A stretch of DNA of 64,000 nt from CAVYUC01 sp963771595 (GTDB taxonomy: Bacteria; Bacteroidota; Bacteroidia; Bacteroidales; Prolixibacteraceae). The notes beneath the pieces are model-generated. The model was given only the letters and a program-made list of their open reading frames with translations, was not told the origin of the DNA and did not search any database. A program made the translations under genes and the position numbers. The DNA lies in assembly GCA_963771595.1 (NCBI GenBank), contig CAVYUC010000003.1, positions 1-64,000 on the forward strand. The letters are read 5' to 3'. Below, one piece after another: positions 32,063 to 40,380 of the stretch; position 1 is the first letter of the stretch; each line of letters starts with the position of its first letter.

Positions 32063-34432
32063 TTATCTTAATACAGCGGCAATGGCAACGGCGATGGAAG
32101 AAAAAGCGCTGGCAATGGAGAGCCACTGACCAACACCCACATTTTCCTTCACCGGTTTTTGGGGAACCACTATTTGGCTTCCCGGCCTGATTTCAGGATA
32201 ACTCCTGTTGAACAAACCTCTGGTAGTGGCAGTAGAGCCATTTGCATATTTTACATACGTTTTTCTAATCATTGCATCGGCACTATAACCGCCGGCCCGG
32301 TTGATGTAATACTGTAGACTTTTTCCTTCTTCCCAGGTAATGGAAAAAGGATTTTGCACGCTACCCGAAACTTTAACCGTCTGCATAAATTCCGGGACAT
32401 TTAACTCATCGCCGTCGCGCAGGAGCAGATCATTTTCACTTCCCGGATTGTTCATGATAACTTTCAGGTTGATGGCTACATTTTCGTAACCAAGCTCTTC
32501 TGTTTTACGCGTAAAGGAAGCTCCTTCGGTGTAAGCCTGCGGAGTAGTGCCGCCAGCCATTCTTATCAAGTCGGAAATGCGCTGGTTTTTATTGCTGATG
32601 GCATAATCTCCCGAATATTTAACTTCGCCTATTACTGTTGCAGTAGCCTGCTCCCGGAATCCCGGAGCACGCCGTACAGCAACACGATCGAAAGGAAGCA
32701 GTTTAAAACCGGCATCCTCTTCCTTAACATTTAATCCGCGCGAAAGATTAAAGGTAAAAATATGTACCATATCATCCGAAAGTTCGGCTGCTTCGCTGTA
32801 GCTTAACCTTCTTGCCACTTCCACAAAAGTGCTGTCGGCAGCTTCGGTTAAGCCGCCTGCCAGAAAAATGGCATCGCCAAGCGTCATTTCCTGTGAATAA
32901 TCAAACTGTCCCGGTTCGTTCACTTCTCCTGCAACAAGGATATATGGTTCTTCCTGCAAATCATAGCGCGATTTAATCAATACCATATCTTCTCGTTTTA
33001 ATGCGATATTTCTTTTGCCTGACAGTATTTTTTTCAGGTCGAAAGCGATGGATGTAGTTGTAGAATCCGGATTCAGGCGGGTGATGAGGCCCCGGTTGAG
33101 AAATGCATTTTCTTTCAGACTATCGGCTTTATAAATTAAGTCGGTCAGTAACATTCCCGGGGTAAATTCATATTCACCGGGGCGATTAACGGCGCCGTTG
33201 ATAGTTACTCTGTTTACAAAACGTTCCTGTATTTTTCCGTTGCTGACTACATCACCATTCATTAACGCTGTGGAGTTAATTTTATCCATCGGAACGTCAA
33301 TAATTTGCAAACCCCGCTGTGTTTTTCGCTGAACCTGAATGCTGGCCCGGTACGCGTTTCCTGTAAATCCACCGGCAAAACGAATTAAATCCGCTACTGT
33401 TTCATCCTCTTTCATTTCGAATAAACCGGTGCGTTTGAATTCGCCGACTGCTTCCACTCTTTTCTCGATAGGCGGAATCAGAACAATATCCTGGTCCATT
33501 AACTGCACATTGTCGGAAGGATCGGCATCGACCAGGAATTTATAAATATCAACTGACTGCGCAATTTTGTTGTTGCGGATAACTTTGATGGTACGAAATG
33601 AGCCAATACTGTCGGGGCCGCCCGAAAGATACAGTGCATTAAACACTGTGGCAGTAACCGGAAGTGTGTAAGTACCCGGAGTGGATACTTCACCTACAAG
33701 GTTCACCCTTATTGACCGCAACCGGCCAATATTGAGTTGTGCAAAGGTTTGCGGATTGCTGCCGCCCATATCGGCATAAATGGATGTCAGCCGCTGTTTG
33801 ATTTTTTCTTCTGCTGCGTTAAAAGCCATTCCGGCAACATAAACCGGACCCACGTCGGGAATGATGATTTGCCCACTTGTATTTACAGTTAGCTGATAAC
33901 TGTTTTGTGAATTTCCCCAAATGTTGATGATAAGCTGATCGCCAATTCCCAGTTCATAATTTTTCGGGGTTTGTATGTACAGGCTGGGTTCGAAGGTCAG
34001 GTTTTCATTGGTAAATAAATCGGCGCCAAAAATCCTGCTCTTTTTTTCCTGTTTTAAGCGCTGCACAGAATCGGGTAACTCATCCGGCGGCATCAAACCC
34101 ATGCCTTCCAGTTGCTGAGCATTCCAAATGGTGTCGCCCCTTTGCGAAGTCTGCATCAGTCTTTTGCGCATTTCCATTATTTGCTGTTCGGTGGCACCTC
34201 GTTGACGCGCCAGTTCAATGGCTTGTTGCAGCGTTAGCCCCGCTTCGTCCATTGCTTTTTTTGCCCGTTGAATTTCCGAATCCGGCAATTTATTTACGTC
34301 GACATTTTTGACATCCTGAACATTTTTGGTGTCCTGTGCTGAAATTACCGTTCCGGAAGAAAGGATAAAAAGCAACAGGAAAACTTTAACGGTTATGAAC
34401 CGCATTTCAGAAAGTTGAATTGATCTTATCAT
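32063..34432 (-). CDS. Polysaccharide export protein with multiple SLBB domains (Wza-like)
   Basis: 789 residues with a signal peptide (VFLLLFILSSGTVISAQ). The Poly_export domain is around residues 160-235: NYELGIGDQLIINIWGN and SGQIIIPDVGPVYVAG. Several SLBB repeats follow, e.g. VNLVGEVSTPGTYTLPV, VEAVGEFKRTGLFEM, VTINGAVNRPGEYEFTPG, ILVAGEVNEPGQFDYS and VKVSGSVQNPFSI. It ends with a hydrophobic segment, LSIASAFSSIAVAIAAVL. This long multi-SLBB form is usual in Bacteroidota. It should form the outer-membrane/periplasmic export channel. N-terminal repeats of QRAKKAMDEAGL/RGATEQQIMEMRKR type precede the export domain. Confidence 0.9.
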   Translation of the reverse strand: MIRSIQLSEMRFITVKVFLLLFILSSGTVISAQDTKNVQDVKNVDVNKLPDSEIQRAKKAMDEAGLTLQQAIELARQRGATEQQIMEMRKRLMQTSQRGDTIWNAQQLEGMGLMPPDELPDSVQRLKQEKKSRIFGADLFTNENLTFEPSLYIQTPKNYELGIGDQLIINIWGNSQNSYQLTVNTSGQIIIPDVGPVYVAGMAFNAAEEKIKQRLTSIYADMGGSNPQTFAQLNIGRLRSIRVNLVGEVSTPGTYTLPVTATVFNALYLSGGPDSIGSFRTIKVIRNNKIAQSVDIYKFLVDADPSDNVQLMDQDIVLIPPIEKRVEAVGEFKRTGLFEMKEDETVADLIRFAGGFTGNAYRASIQVQRKTQRGLQIIDVPMDKINSTALMNGDVVSNGKIQERFVNRVTINGAVNRPGEYEFTPGMLLTDLIYKADSLKENAFLNRGLITRLNPDSTTTSIAFDLKKILSGKRNIALKREDMVLIKSRYDLQEEPYILVAGEVNEPGQFDYSQEMTLGDAIFLAGGLTEAADSTFVEVARRLSYSEAAELSDDMVHIFTFNLSRGLNVKEEDAGFKLLPFDRVAVRRAPGFREQATATVIGEVKYSGDYAISNKNQRISDLIRMAGGTTPQAYTEGASFTRKTEELGYENVAINLKVIMNNPGSENDLLLRDGDELNVPEFMQTVKVSGSVQNPFSITWEEGKSLQYYINRAGGYSADAMIRKTYVKYANGSTATTRGLFNRSYPEIRPGSQIVVPQKPVKENVGVGQWLSIASAFSSIAVAIAAVLR

Positions 34433-34469
34433 TAAGAAATGGATTTTTTGGTTTAATAAAAATGCAAAT

Positions 34470-34994
34470 TTAAGCTTTCCAAATGAGTAAAGCCGGAGAA
34501 TGGTTTAAAATTTCATCTTTTTCCTTTTCATCAATGGTAATGAACTTTATTTTCCGGTTTATCAATTTTTCAGTTTTCTCAATTAATGTGGTAATGTACA
34601 TGCGTTCAAAGGCAGTGCCTACCAATACCAGGTCGATTACACTGGAATCGTTTCCTTTTGCAAATTCGCCGGTCAGGTAAGCTTCCTGTAAATCGCCAAT
34701 GTTGGAAGTTACTTCTTCAATTATGCGATCGATTCCCACCATTTTTTGAAGGATACTGTTAATGTCATTAAACAGCGGGTGCCGGGTGTTTGCCTGAAAC
34801 ATTTTTTTATTTCCTGAAAGAGAAGCTTCCAGCAGTCCTGCCTTTTCGAAACGGTTCAATTCGAGCCGGATTGCATTGGTAGATTCCCCAAATTCCGTTT
34901 CGAGATTGCGCAGGTAACTTCGGGTCTTGCTGTTCAGAAAAAATTTTAACAGCAGTTTTAACCGTGTTTTATTGGTTATTAAAGTATTAAGCAC
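34470..34994 (-). CDS. Winged-helix protein with degenerate nucleotidyltransferase-like domain
   Basis: 174 residues. The N-terminal ~75 form a winged helix: KTRLKLLLKFFLNSKTRSYL, ETEFGESTNAIRLELNRFEK as recognition helix and AGLLEASLSGNKKMF as the wing. The rest resembles the MNT fold, with EAYLTGEFAKGNDSSVIDLV in place of GS...DxD. The GS is TG and only one Asp remains, so catalysis is unlikely. Placement between upxY and the export gene suggests a local regulator of the polysaccharide operon. Reading the second domain as a dead nucleotidyltransferase is inference. Confidence 0.7.
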   Translation of the reverse strand: MLNTLITNKTRLKLLLKFFLNSKTRSYLRNLETEFGESTNAIRLELNRFEKAGLLEASLSGNKKMFQANTRHPLFNDINSILQKMVGIDRIIEEVTSNIGDLQEAYLTGEFAKGNDSSVIDLVLVGTAFERMYITTLIEKTEKLINRKIKFITIDEKEKDEILNHSPALLIWKA

Positions 34995-35342
34995 TGTTTT
35001 GTTTCAAATTTCAGGTGGAGAAAAGTGGAGCTGTAAATGAATTTCACTGTACTTTTCTGACGGCTCCGCTTCCTCACTTACATGGATTGTATAGTAGGCG
35101 AGTAAGAAATTGAGTAAAAATACTATTCAATATTGGAGGCCAAAATTAGAAATTATTTCTTTTGAACAAGTTTTTTTGATTCTAAATTACATTTAAAATT
35201 ACCGGAAGAAGAAGCACATTCTTCAAGAAAGTAAATATTTGTCAATCTGAAAATTATGATTTGAAAAAAAATCTGAATTAAAAGTTGAAAAAATATTATG
35301 CCCATTTTTAAATGGAATAACACCGGCATTTTCTGTCTGATT
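34995..35342. other. Gap between upxY and winged-helix gene
   Basis: AT-rich, with a possible imperfect hairpin around 35035-35085, and no gene with family features. As the gap lies just downstream of upxY it could contain the leader on which the antiterminator acts, but I see no defined motif. Confidence 0.35.
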
Positions 35343-35867
35343 CTATTCTGAAGGCAAATAACTAAGATTGTTTGCCGGAACTTCAACCGTAAAAACCTGG
35401 TTAATTTGTTCGAAGCGGAGAACGAATTTTTGTTTGCCGCGGGCTTCTACAAGTTCACCGCGGAGGCCAATCATCGGGCCGGCAATAATTTCAACTTTCT
35501 TGCCCGGTTCAAAATTTTTGTGCGAAACCGTGACTTCAAAATCCGACTGGTGCATCATCTGTTTGAGGGAATTTATCTGTCTTTCCGGAATTACAGCTGC
35601 CTTTCCTTCAAATGTAATATAACATACTACATTATCGGTTTGCAGCACCTTGTCGAATTCCTTGCGGGAGATGCATACAAAACAGTAACCTGAAATCAGT
35701 GGAGTTTCCACCCATTTTTTGCGGTCTTTCCATTGCCGGAGCTTTTTTTGAAGCGGTAAAAAACATTCAATATTTTTGGCTGTCAGTTCAGCATTTACCT
35801 TTTTTTCGGCTCTTGACCGGGTATAGATGACGTGCCACGATTTGCCGGTTGGGTTTAGTGTACTCAT
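35343..35867 (-). CDS. UpxY-type NusG-family antiterminator
   Basis: 174 residues. The NGN domain has SWHVIYTRSRAEKKVNAELT, ECFLPLQKKLRQWKDRKKWV and PLISGYCFVCI. The KOW domain is 'FEPGKKVEIIAGPMIGLRGE' with LRFEQINQVFTVEVPANNL. It is a specialised NusG paralogue as found first in capsule operons of Bacteroides, where it allows RNA polymerase to read through the long operon. Here it is the first gene after a canonical promoter and heads the polysaccharide genes on the same strand. Confidence 0.9.
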   Translation of the reverse strand: MSTLNPTGKSWHVIYTRSRAEKKVNAELTAKNIECFLPLQKKLRQWKDRKKWVETPLISGYCFVCISRKEFDKVLQTDNVVCYITFEGKAAVIPERQINSLKQMMHQSDFEVTVSHKNFEPGKKVEIIAGPMIGLRGELVEARGKQKFVLRFEQINQVFTVEVPANNLSYLPSE

Positions 35868-35904
35868 TCTTGCTTATACAAAGGTGCTAACAATTTATTT
35901 TTGG

Positions 35905-35934
35905 CAAAAGTAGTAAAAGCAGCTGTTGGAGCAA
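35905..35934 (-). promoter_or_regulatory. Canonical Bacteroidota promoter for upxY operon
   Basis: On the minus strand TTG (35934-35932), exactly 19 bases, then TACTTTTG (35912-35905) match TTG-N19-TAnnTTTG fully. It would start transcription about 30 bases before the upxY ATG. This is the best promoter match I found in the window. Confidence 0.8.
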
Positions 35935-36026
35935 ATACATTAAAAACTATTTAACAATGTATGTTTTAAAAAGAAGGTGTTTCTGTTCTGTAAAAAGCAT
36001 TTGCCACATTAATAATACCTGCCAAA

Positions 36027-37331
36027 TTATGTTTCAATCACCAGGATTGTATCCATATTATTCTGCTTTTCTTTTGGAATGTGCAGCAAAAGCCCGTAAT
36101 CGGTTTCTTTGTAGTTTACCTTGTCGCCACCTTCAAAATAAACGGCCGATTTTATCTTTTTCGAAAGCGAAGGAATAAGTAGATTTTCGTCTTTCATTTC
36201 CAGCAGATGAATGTAAATTGTTCCGTTTTTTGCCTCTGTTGTGGCTCCCCAATCCTGCGGGCGAACCGGTCCTTTGCGGGTGCCGTAAATCGTTTCGCCA
36301 TATTTATCGAGCCATTTTCCCATCACCATTAAAGTGTCAATATTTTCAGGCTGAATTTTTCCGTTGGGCATGGGGCCGGTGTTTAACAGGAAGTTGGCAC
36401 CGTAACCTGCAGCTTTCACCATGGTTTGAATCAGTTGTTTTGATGATTTGTACTGCTGGTCGCGGATGTTAAATCCCCACGAGCCATTCATGGTTTCGCA
36501 CATTTCCAGCGGCAATTCCGAAATAGTTCCGGTTTGGTTAAAACCCATGGAATTTTCACCGGGAAGGTCGCGTTCGAACATCTGGAAATCTTCGCCCGGA
36601 AATGGTGTTTTGTGGTGGTTGCTGCCGATTAAAGCTCCGGACTGCAGTTTATGTATCAGCGAATAGGTTTTGTTCAGGTGCCAGTCGGCGTTGGGTTTGT
36701 CCCACATGCCGTCGAACCAGATTCCGCCAATTTCACCATAATTGGTCAGCAATTCCGAAAGCTGCGTGTTCATGTAATCGATGTATTTCTCCCAGTCGCC
36801 GTTATCCGGACGGCCGGTGTAACTGCCGCCGGTTCCTCCGCGCGGATAATAATTCGGGTTATGCCAGTCGAGTTGCGAGTGGTAGAAAAACAGTTTTATT
36901 CCCTGCTTGTCACACTCATCTTTCAGCATTTTCAGCACATCTTTTCCGTAAGGCGTGCGGTCAACAATATCATAATCACTGATTTTCGAATCGAACATGG
37001 CAAAACCATCGTGGTGTTTGCTGGTAATGGTGATGTATTTCATCCCGGCCTTTTTTACCATTGAAACCCATGCTGCCGGATCAAACTGGGTGGGATAAAA
37101 AAAGGTCGGCAGCTTTTCGTACTGGTGAATAGGAATTTGCTGCTGGTTCATTACCCATTCGCCATCGCCGAGAATGCTGTAAACTCCCCAGTGAACAAAC
37201 AGTCCGAATTTGGCATCCTGAAACCATTCGCGGTTTTCCAGGTTTTTCTCTGTTGGCTGGTAATTCTGCTGGGCTACTAAAGTTGGTGTAACAACAAAAA
37301 GTGACAAAATAAAGAAAAGTAGTTGTTTCAT
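36027..37331 (-). CDS. Alpha-L-fucosidase, GH29
   Basis: 434 residues with a signal peptide ending TPTLVAQQ. The GH29 barrel shows WFQDAKFGLFVHWGVYSILG, GMKYITITSKHHDGFAMFDS, KLFFYHSQLDWHNPNYYP and GGIWFDGMWD, with the Asp of WFDG as nucleophile. SWGFNIRDQQYKSSKQLI and GANFLLNTGPMPNGKIQPEN are also typical. A short C-terminal beta region follows. It releases L-fucose from oligosaccharides in the periplasm. It lies 41 bp downstream of cheB on the same strand with no terminator between, so it may be co-transcribed with the signalling genes, an unusual pairing. Confidence 0.92.
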   Translation of the reverse strand: MKQLLFFILSLFVVTPTLVAQQNYQPTEKNLENREWFQDAKFGLFVHWGVYSILGDGEWVMNQQQIPIHQYEKLPTFFYPTQFDPAAWVSMVKKAGMKYITITSKHHDGFAMFDSKISDYDIVDRTPYGKDVLKMLKDECDKQGIKLFFYHSQLDWHNPNYYPRGGTGGSYTGRPDNGDWEKYIDYMNTQLSELLTNYGEIGGIWFDGMWDKPNADWHLNKTYSLIHKLQSGALIGSNHHKTPFPGEDFQMFERDLPGENSMGFNQTGTISELPLEMCETMNGSWGFNIRDQQYKSSKQLIQTMVKAAGYGANFLLNTGPMPNGKIQPENIDTLMVMGKWLDKYGETIYGTRKGPVRPQDWGATTEAKNGTIYIHLLEMKDENLLIPSLSKKIKSAVYFEGGDKVNYKETDYGLLLHIPKEKQNNMDTILVIET

Positions 37332-37372
37332 TTTTATGAGATTTAACTGGTTTCAAAATAAATGATTTTGAG

Positions 37373-37936
37373 TTACTGTCCGCACAATTGCGTAATTTTT
37401 TCGGCAATATCTTCAAGATTAACAATATAATCCGGATTAAAAAGCTCAATTGCTGCGCGGGGCATGTTTGGGGCAAAAGCGGTTTCCGGATTTTCAACCA
37501 TTGTTATTCCTCCATAATTTTTTATTGATTTTAACCCATCGGCGCCGTCGCTGTTCGATCCGGTCAGTAAAATTCCAAGTAATTCGTTTTTAAAAGACCA
37601 GGCTGCAGTTTCAAAAAGCACATCGATGGAAGGGCGCGAGAAATTCACCTTTTTATCAGTAGAAAGGCTGAGCGTTGAATTTTTTTCTATTTGTAAATGG
37701 TAGTTTGGCGGTGCAAAATAAACGGTTTTCGCTTTGATGATTTCTTTTTCTTCAGCTTCTTTTACCTTAAAATTGGTATTACTGTTGAGCAATGTTAAAT
37801 AGGTATTTATTTTGTTGCTGCCAATGTGCAACACCACAATCACCGGAATGTCAACTGTGGCAGGAAGTCCGGCCAGCACCGTTTTAATTGCCTCCATTCC
37901 TCCAAACGACGCACCTATAACAATTGCTTTTATCAT
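37373..37936 (-). CDS. cheB: CheB-type protein-glutamate methylesterase, receiver-less
   Basis: 187 residues containing only the CheB catalytic domain. KAIVIGASFGGMEAIKTVL has the nucleophile Ser, VIVVLHIGSNKI the His, and LLGILLTGSNSDGADGLKSI the Asp of the triad. NPETAFAPNMPRAA is the usual late motif. No receiver domain precedes it, so it is not regulated by phosphorylation in the standard way. It overlaps cheR by four bases (ATGA). The substrate is unclear because no chemoreceptor is nearby. Confidence 0.9.
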   Translation of the reverse strand: MIKAIVIGASFGGMEAIKTVLAGLPATVDIPVIVVLHIGSNKINTYLTLLNSNTNFKVKEAEEKEIIKAKTVYFAPPNYHLQIEKNSTLSLSTDKKVNFSRPSIDVLFETAAWSFKNELLGILLTGSNSDGADGLKSIKNYGGITMVENPETAFAPNMPRAAIELFNPDYIVNLEDIAEKITQLCGQ

Positions 37937-38808
37937 GATGAAACCTGCAGTTTTTTGTAAATTTTTGTCTTTTTGTCAATGGTTGAAAAGCTGTTTTCAA
38001 AATCAGTGAATTTCAGGCTTTCCTTGGTTCCCAGACAGAGAAATCCTCTTTTTGTAAGGCTTTCTGAAAAAAGTCCCAGCACTTTGTTTTGAAGGAATTT
38101 ATCGAAATAGATTAACACATTCCTGCAAAAAACAAGATTGACTTCGGCAAAAACGCCGTCGGTAACCAGGTTGTGATCGGCAAACACAATGTTTTTCGAC
38201 AGTGATTTATCGAACAAAACCGAACCATATTTCGAAGTGTAATAATCCGATAGATTACCTTTGCCGCCCGCTGCCAGATAATTAGCCGAATACAGATTCA
38301 TTTCCTTTTTACTGTAGATGCCTTGCCGGGCAATTTCCAGCACTCTTTTGTTGATGTCGGTGGCGTAAATTTGCGTTCTCGACAGCAGATTTTCCTCTTT
38401 CAGAATAATGGCCAGCGAATAAACTTCTTCGCCTGTTGAACAGCCTGCATGCCACACTTTTATATGTGCATAGGTTCGCAAATCGGGAATCACTTTTTTA
38501 CGGAATGCGGCGTAAAACTCAGGGTCGCGAAACATTTCTGTCACATTTATGGACAAATCCTGGAGAAAAACCTGAAAAAATTCTTTGTCCCAAAGCACTT
38601 TATTCTGGAGTTCCGAAATGGTTTCCAGATTGCTTAATTTCAGGCGCTGATTGATTCGCCGTTTTAAATGAACTTTGCTGTAATTGTTGAAATCGTAACC
38701 ATAATTCATGTTTACGGCCTGCAGCAACAGTTTCAGTTCAATGTCGCGGATGTCTTCTTCTTCCTGTGCAACTTCAACTGTATTTTTATTTTCAGGTTCG
38801 GATGGCAT
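37933..38808 (-). CDS. cheR: CheR-type protein methyltransferase
   Basis: 291 residues. The N-terminal helical domain includes YGYDFNNYSKVHLKRRINQR. The SAM domain has NVTEMFRDPEFYAAFR, KVWHAGCSTGEEVYSLAI (motif I), IYATDINKRVLEIARQGIYS and LVFCRNVLIYFDKFLQ, with FLCLGTKESL near the end. It normally methylates glutamates of chemoreceptors. Here the only sensory proteins nearby are two hybrid kinases, and the gene overlaps the smaller one by 17 bases. Confidence 0.92.
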   Translation of the reverse strand: MPSEPENKNTVEVAQEEEDIRDIELKLLLQAVNMNYGYDFNNYSKVHLKRRINQRLKLSNLETISELQNKVLWDKEFFQVFLQDLSINVTEMFRDPEFYAAFRKKVIPDLRTYAHIKVWHAGCSTGEEVYSLAIILKEENLLSRTQIYATDINKRVLEIARQGIYSKKEMNLYSANYLAAGGKGNLSDYYTSKYGSVLFDKSLSKNIVFADHNLVTDGVFAEVNLVFCRNVLIYFDKFLQNKVLGLFSESLTKRGFLCLGTKESLKFTDFENSFSTIDKKTKIYKKLQVSS

Positions 38809-40378
38809 TTTTGATTATTTTTTTTAATTCGGAGATTTTGAATGGTTTACTGATAAAATCATTCATTCCGGCCGATAAACATTTGTCCTTATCTTCAGAA
38901 AAAGCATTTGCTGTAACTGCAATTATAAAAACCGGGTTGGTAATACCTTTGTTTTTTTCGTACAAACGAATTTTTTTTGTTGATTCAATTCCATCAAGTT
39001 CAGGCATTTGCATATCCATCAAAATTAAATCGTACTGATTTTCACGGAACATTTCGAACGCTTTTTCGCCGTTTGCAGCAATATCGCATTTTACGCCAAT
39101 CTGGTTAAGCAGAAGTTGTGTAACACGCTGGTTCACCGGGTTATCTTCGGCATACAATATTTTTATATCGCCCGGAATATCGGGTTCTTCTTTCTTTTCC
39201 ACAACCGGCTGTTTCTCGCGGTATTTAAACGTTAACCTGAACCAGAATTCAGAGCCATTTCCCGGTTCGCTGTTTACGCCGATGGTGCCGTTCATAAGCG
39301 AAACCAGGTTGCGCGAAATAGCCAGCCCCAATCCTGTGCCGCCGTATTTGCGGGTGGTTGAGCTTTCGGTTTGCGAAAATTCCTTAAACAGCTTCTTGCT
39401 TCCGTTTTTGGAAATGCCAATTCCGGTATCTACAACTTTAAAACATAAATCTGCTTTTCCGGCTTCACTTTTTACCAGTTCCACCAAAATTTTGACGCTG
39501 CCTTTTTCAGTAAATTTTATCGCATTGTTTACCAGGTTTGTGAGGATTTGGTTTAACCGGTACGGATCGCCAATTAATGTTTCGGGAATGGCTTTGTCAA
39601 TATCAACAAGGAGTTTTAATTTTTTATCATCAGCATTGAATTTTAGCAATTTAACAATGTTCCCAATGATGGTGGTGAGGTTGAACTCTATATTTTCAAG
39701 TCGAATCTGCCCCGATTCAATTTTTGAAAAGTCGAGGATGTCGTTGATGATGCTGAGCAAATTTTCGCCCGATGAAGTGATGATTTCGGTTAGTTCCTTT
39801 TGGTTTGGTTTCAGGCCGCTTTCCTCAAGAATTTTTGAGATGCCGATTATTCCGTTTAGCGGAGTTCGGATTTCGTGCGACATGTTGGCCAGAAACATTG
39901 CTTTTACGCGGGTTGCTTCTTCTGCCTTTATTTTTTGAATTTCCAGTTCCCGGTTGTTTTCTTCCAGCTTTATCAGTAAATCTTTCAGTTCCTGCTTTTG
40001 AAAATACAAATCGAGAAAAATCTTCACTTTTCCGGCAAGAATTTCAGGAATAATTGGTTTGGGAATGAAATCGACGGCGCCGGTTTCTATTCCTTTTATA
40101 ATGTGTAAATCGCTTTGGTGAATGGCCGATACAAAAATGACGGGCAAATATTTTGTTTTTTTTCTTTTGCGCATCAACGAAAGTGTTTCGTAACCGTCCA
40201 TTCCTGGCATCTGCACGTCGAGGATGGCCATTGCAAAATCGTCTTTTAACGTTTTGCGCAACGCTTCCATTCCCGAAGTGGCCCGCACAAAGGTCACATC
40301 AAAATCGCTCAGCACCATTTCCAGGCTTACCAGGTTTTCCACCAAATCATCAACAAGTAAAATTTTAGGTTTCTCCAT
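38792..40378 (-). CDS. Hybrid histidine kinase with N- and C-terminal receivers
   Basis: 528 residues: REC (1-120; ILLVDDLVENLVSLEMVL, AILDVQMPGMDGYETL), coiled coil (125-160; ELKDLLIKLEENNRELEIQK), HisKA (MFLANMSHEIRTPLNGIIG), HATPase (DPYRLNQILTNLVNNAIKFT; DTGIGISKNGSKKLF; GGTGLGLAISRNLV), then a second REC (ILYAEDNPVNQRVTQLLL; LILMDMQMPELDGIES). No membrane segment, so it is cytoplasmic. The front receiver probably takes phosphate or signal from the large kinase encoded two bases upstream. Confidence 0.93.
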   Translation of the reverse strand: MEKPKILLVDDLVENLVSLEMVLSDFDVTFVRATSGMEALRKTLKDDFAMAILDVQMPGMDGYETLSLMRKRKKTKYLPVIFVSAIHQSDLHIIKGIETGAVDFIPKPIIPEILAGKVKIFLDLYFQKQELKDLLIKLEENNRELEIQKIKAEEATRVKAMFLANMSHEIRTPLNGIIGISKILEESGLKPNQKELTEIITSSGENLLSIINDILDFSKIESGQIRLENIEFNLTTIIGNIVKLLKFNADDKKLKLLVDIDKAIPETLIGDPYRLNQILTNLVNNAIKFTEKGSVKILVELVKSEAGKADLCFKVVDTGIGISKNGSKKLFKEFSQTESSTTRKYGGTGLGLAISRNLVSLMNGTIGVNSEPGNGSEFWFRLTFKYREKQPVVEKKEEPDIPGDIKILYAEDNPVNQRVTQLLLNQIGVKCDIAANGEKAFEMFRENQYDLILMDMQMPELDGIESTKKIRLYEKNKGITNPVFIIAVTANAFSEDKDKCLSAGMNDFISKPFKISELKKIIKNAIRT

Positions 40379-40380
40379 AC

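Noticed and set aside
35153..35386. 77-codon minus-strand frame downstream of upxY
   Set aside because: It overlaps the end of upxY, is extremely AT-rich and has no recognisable family features.
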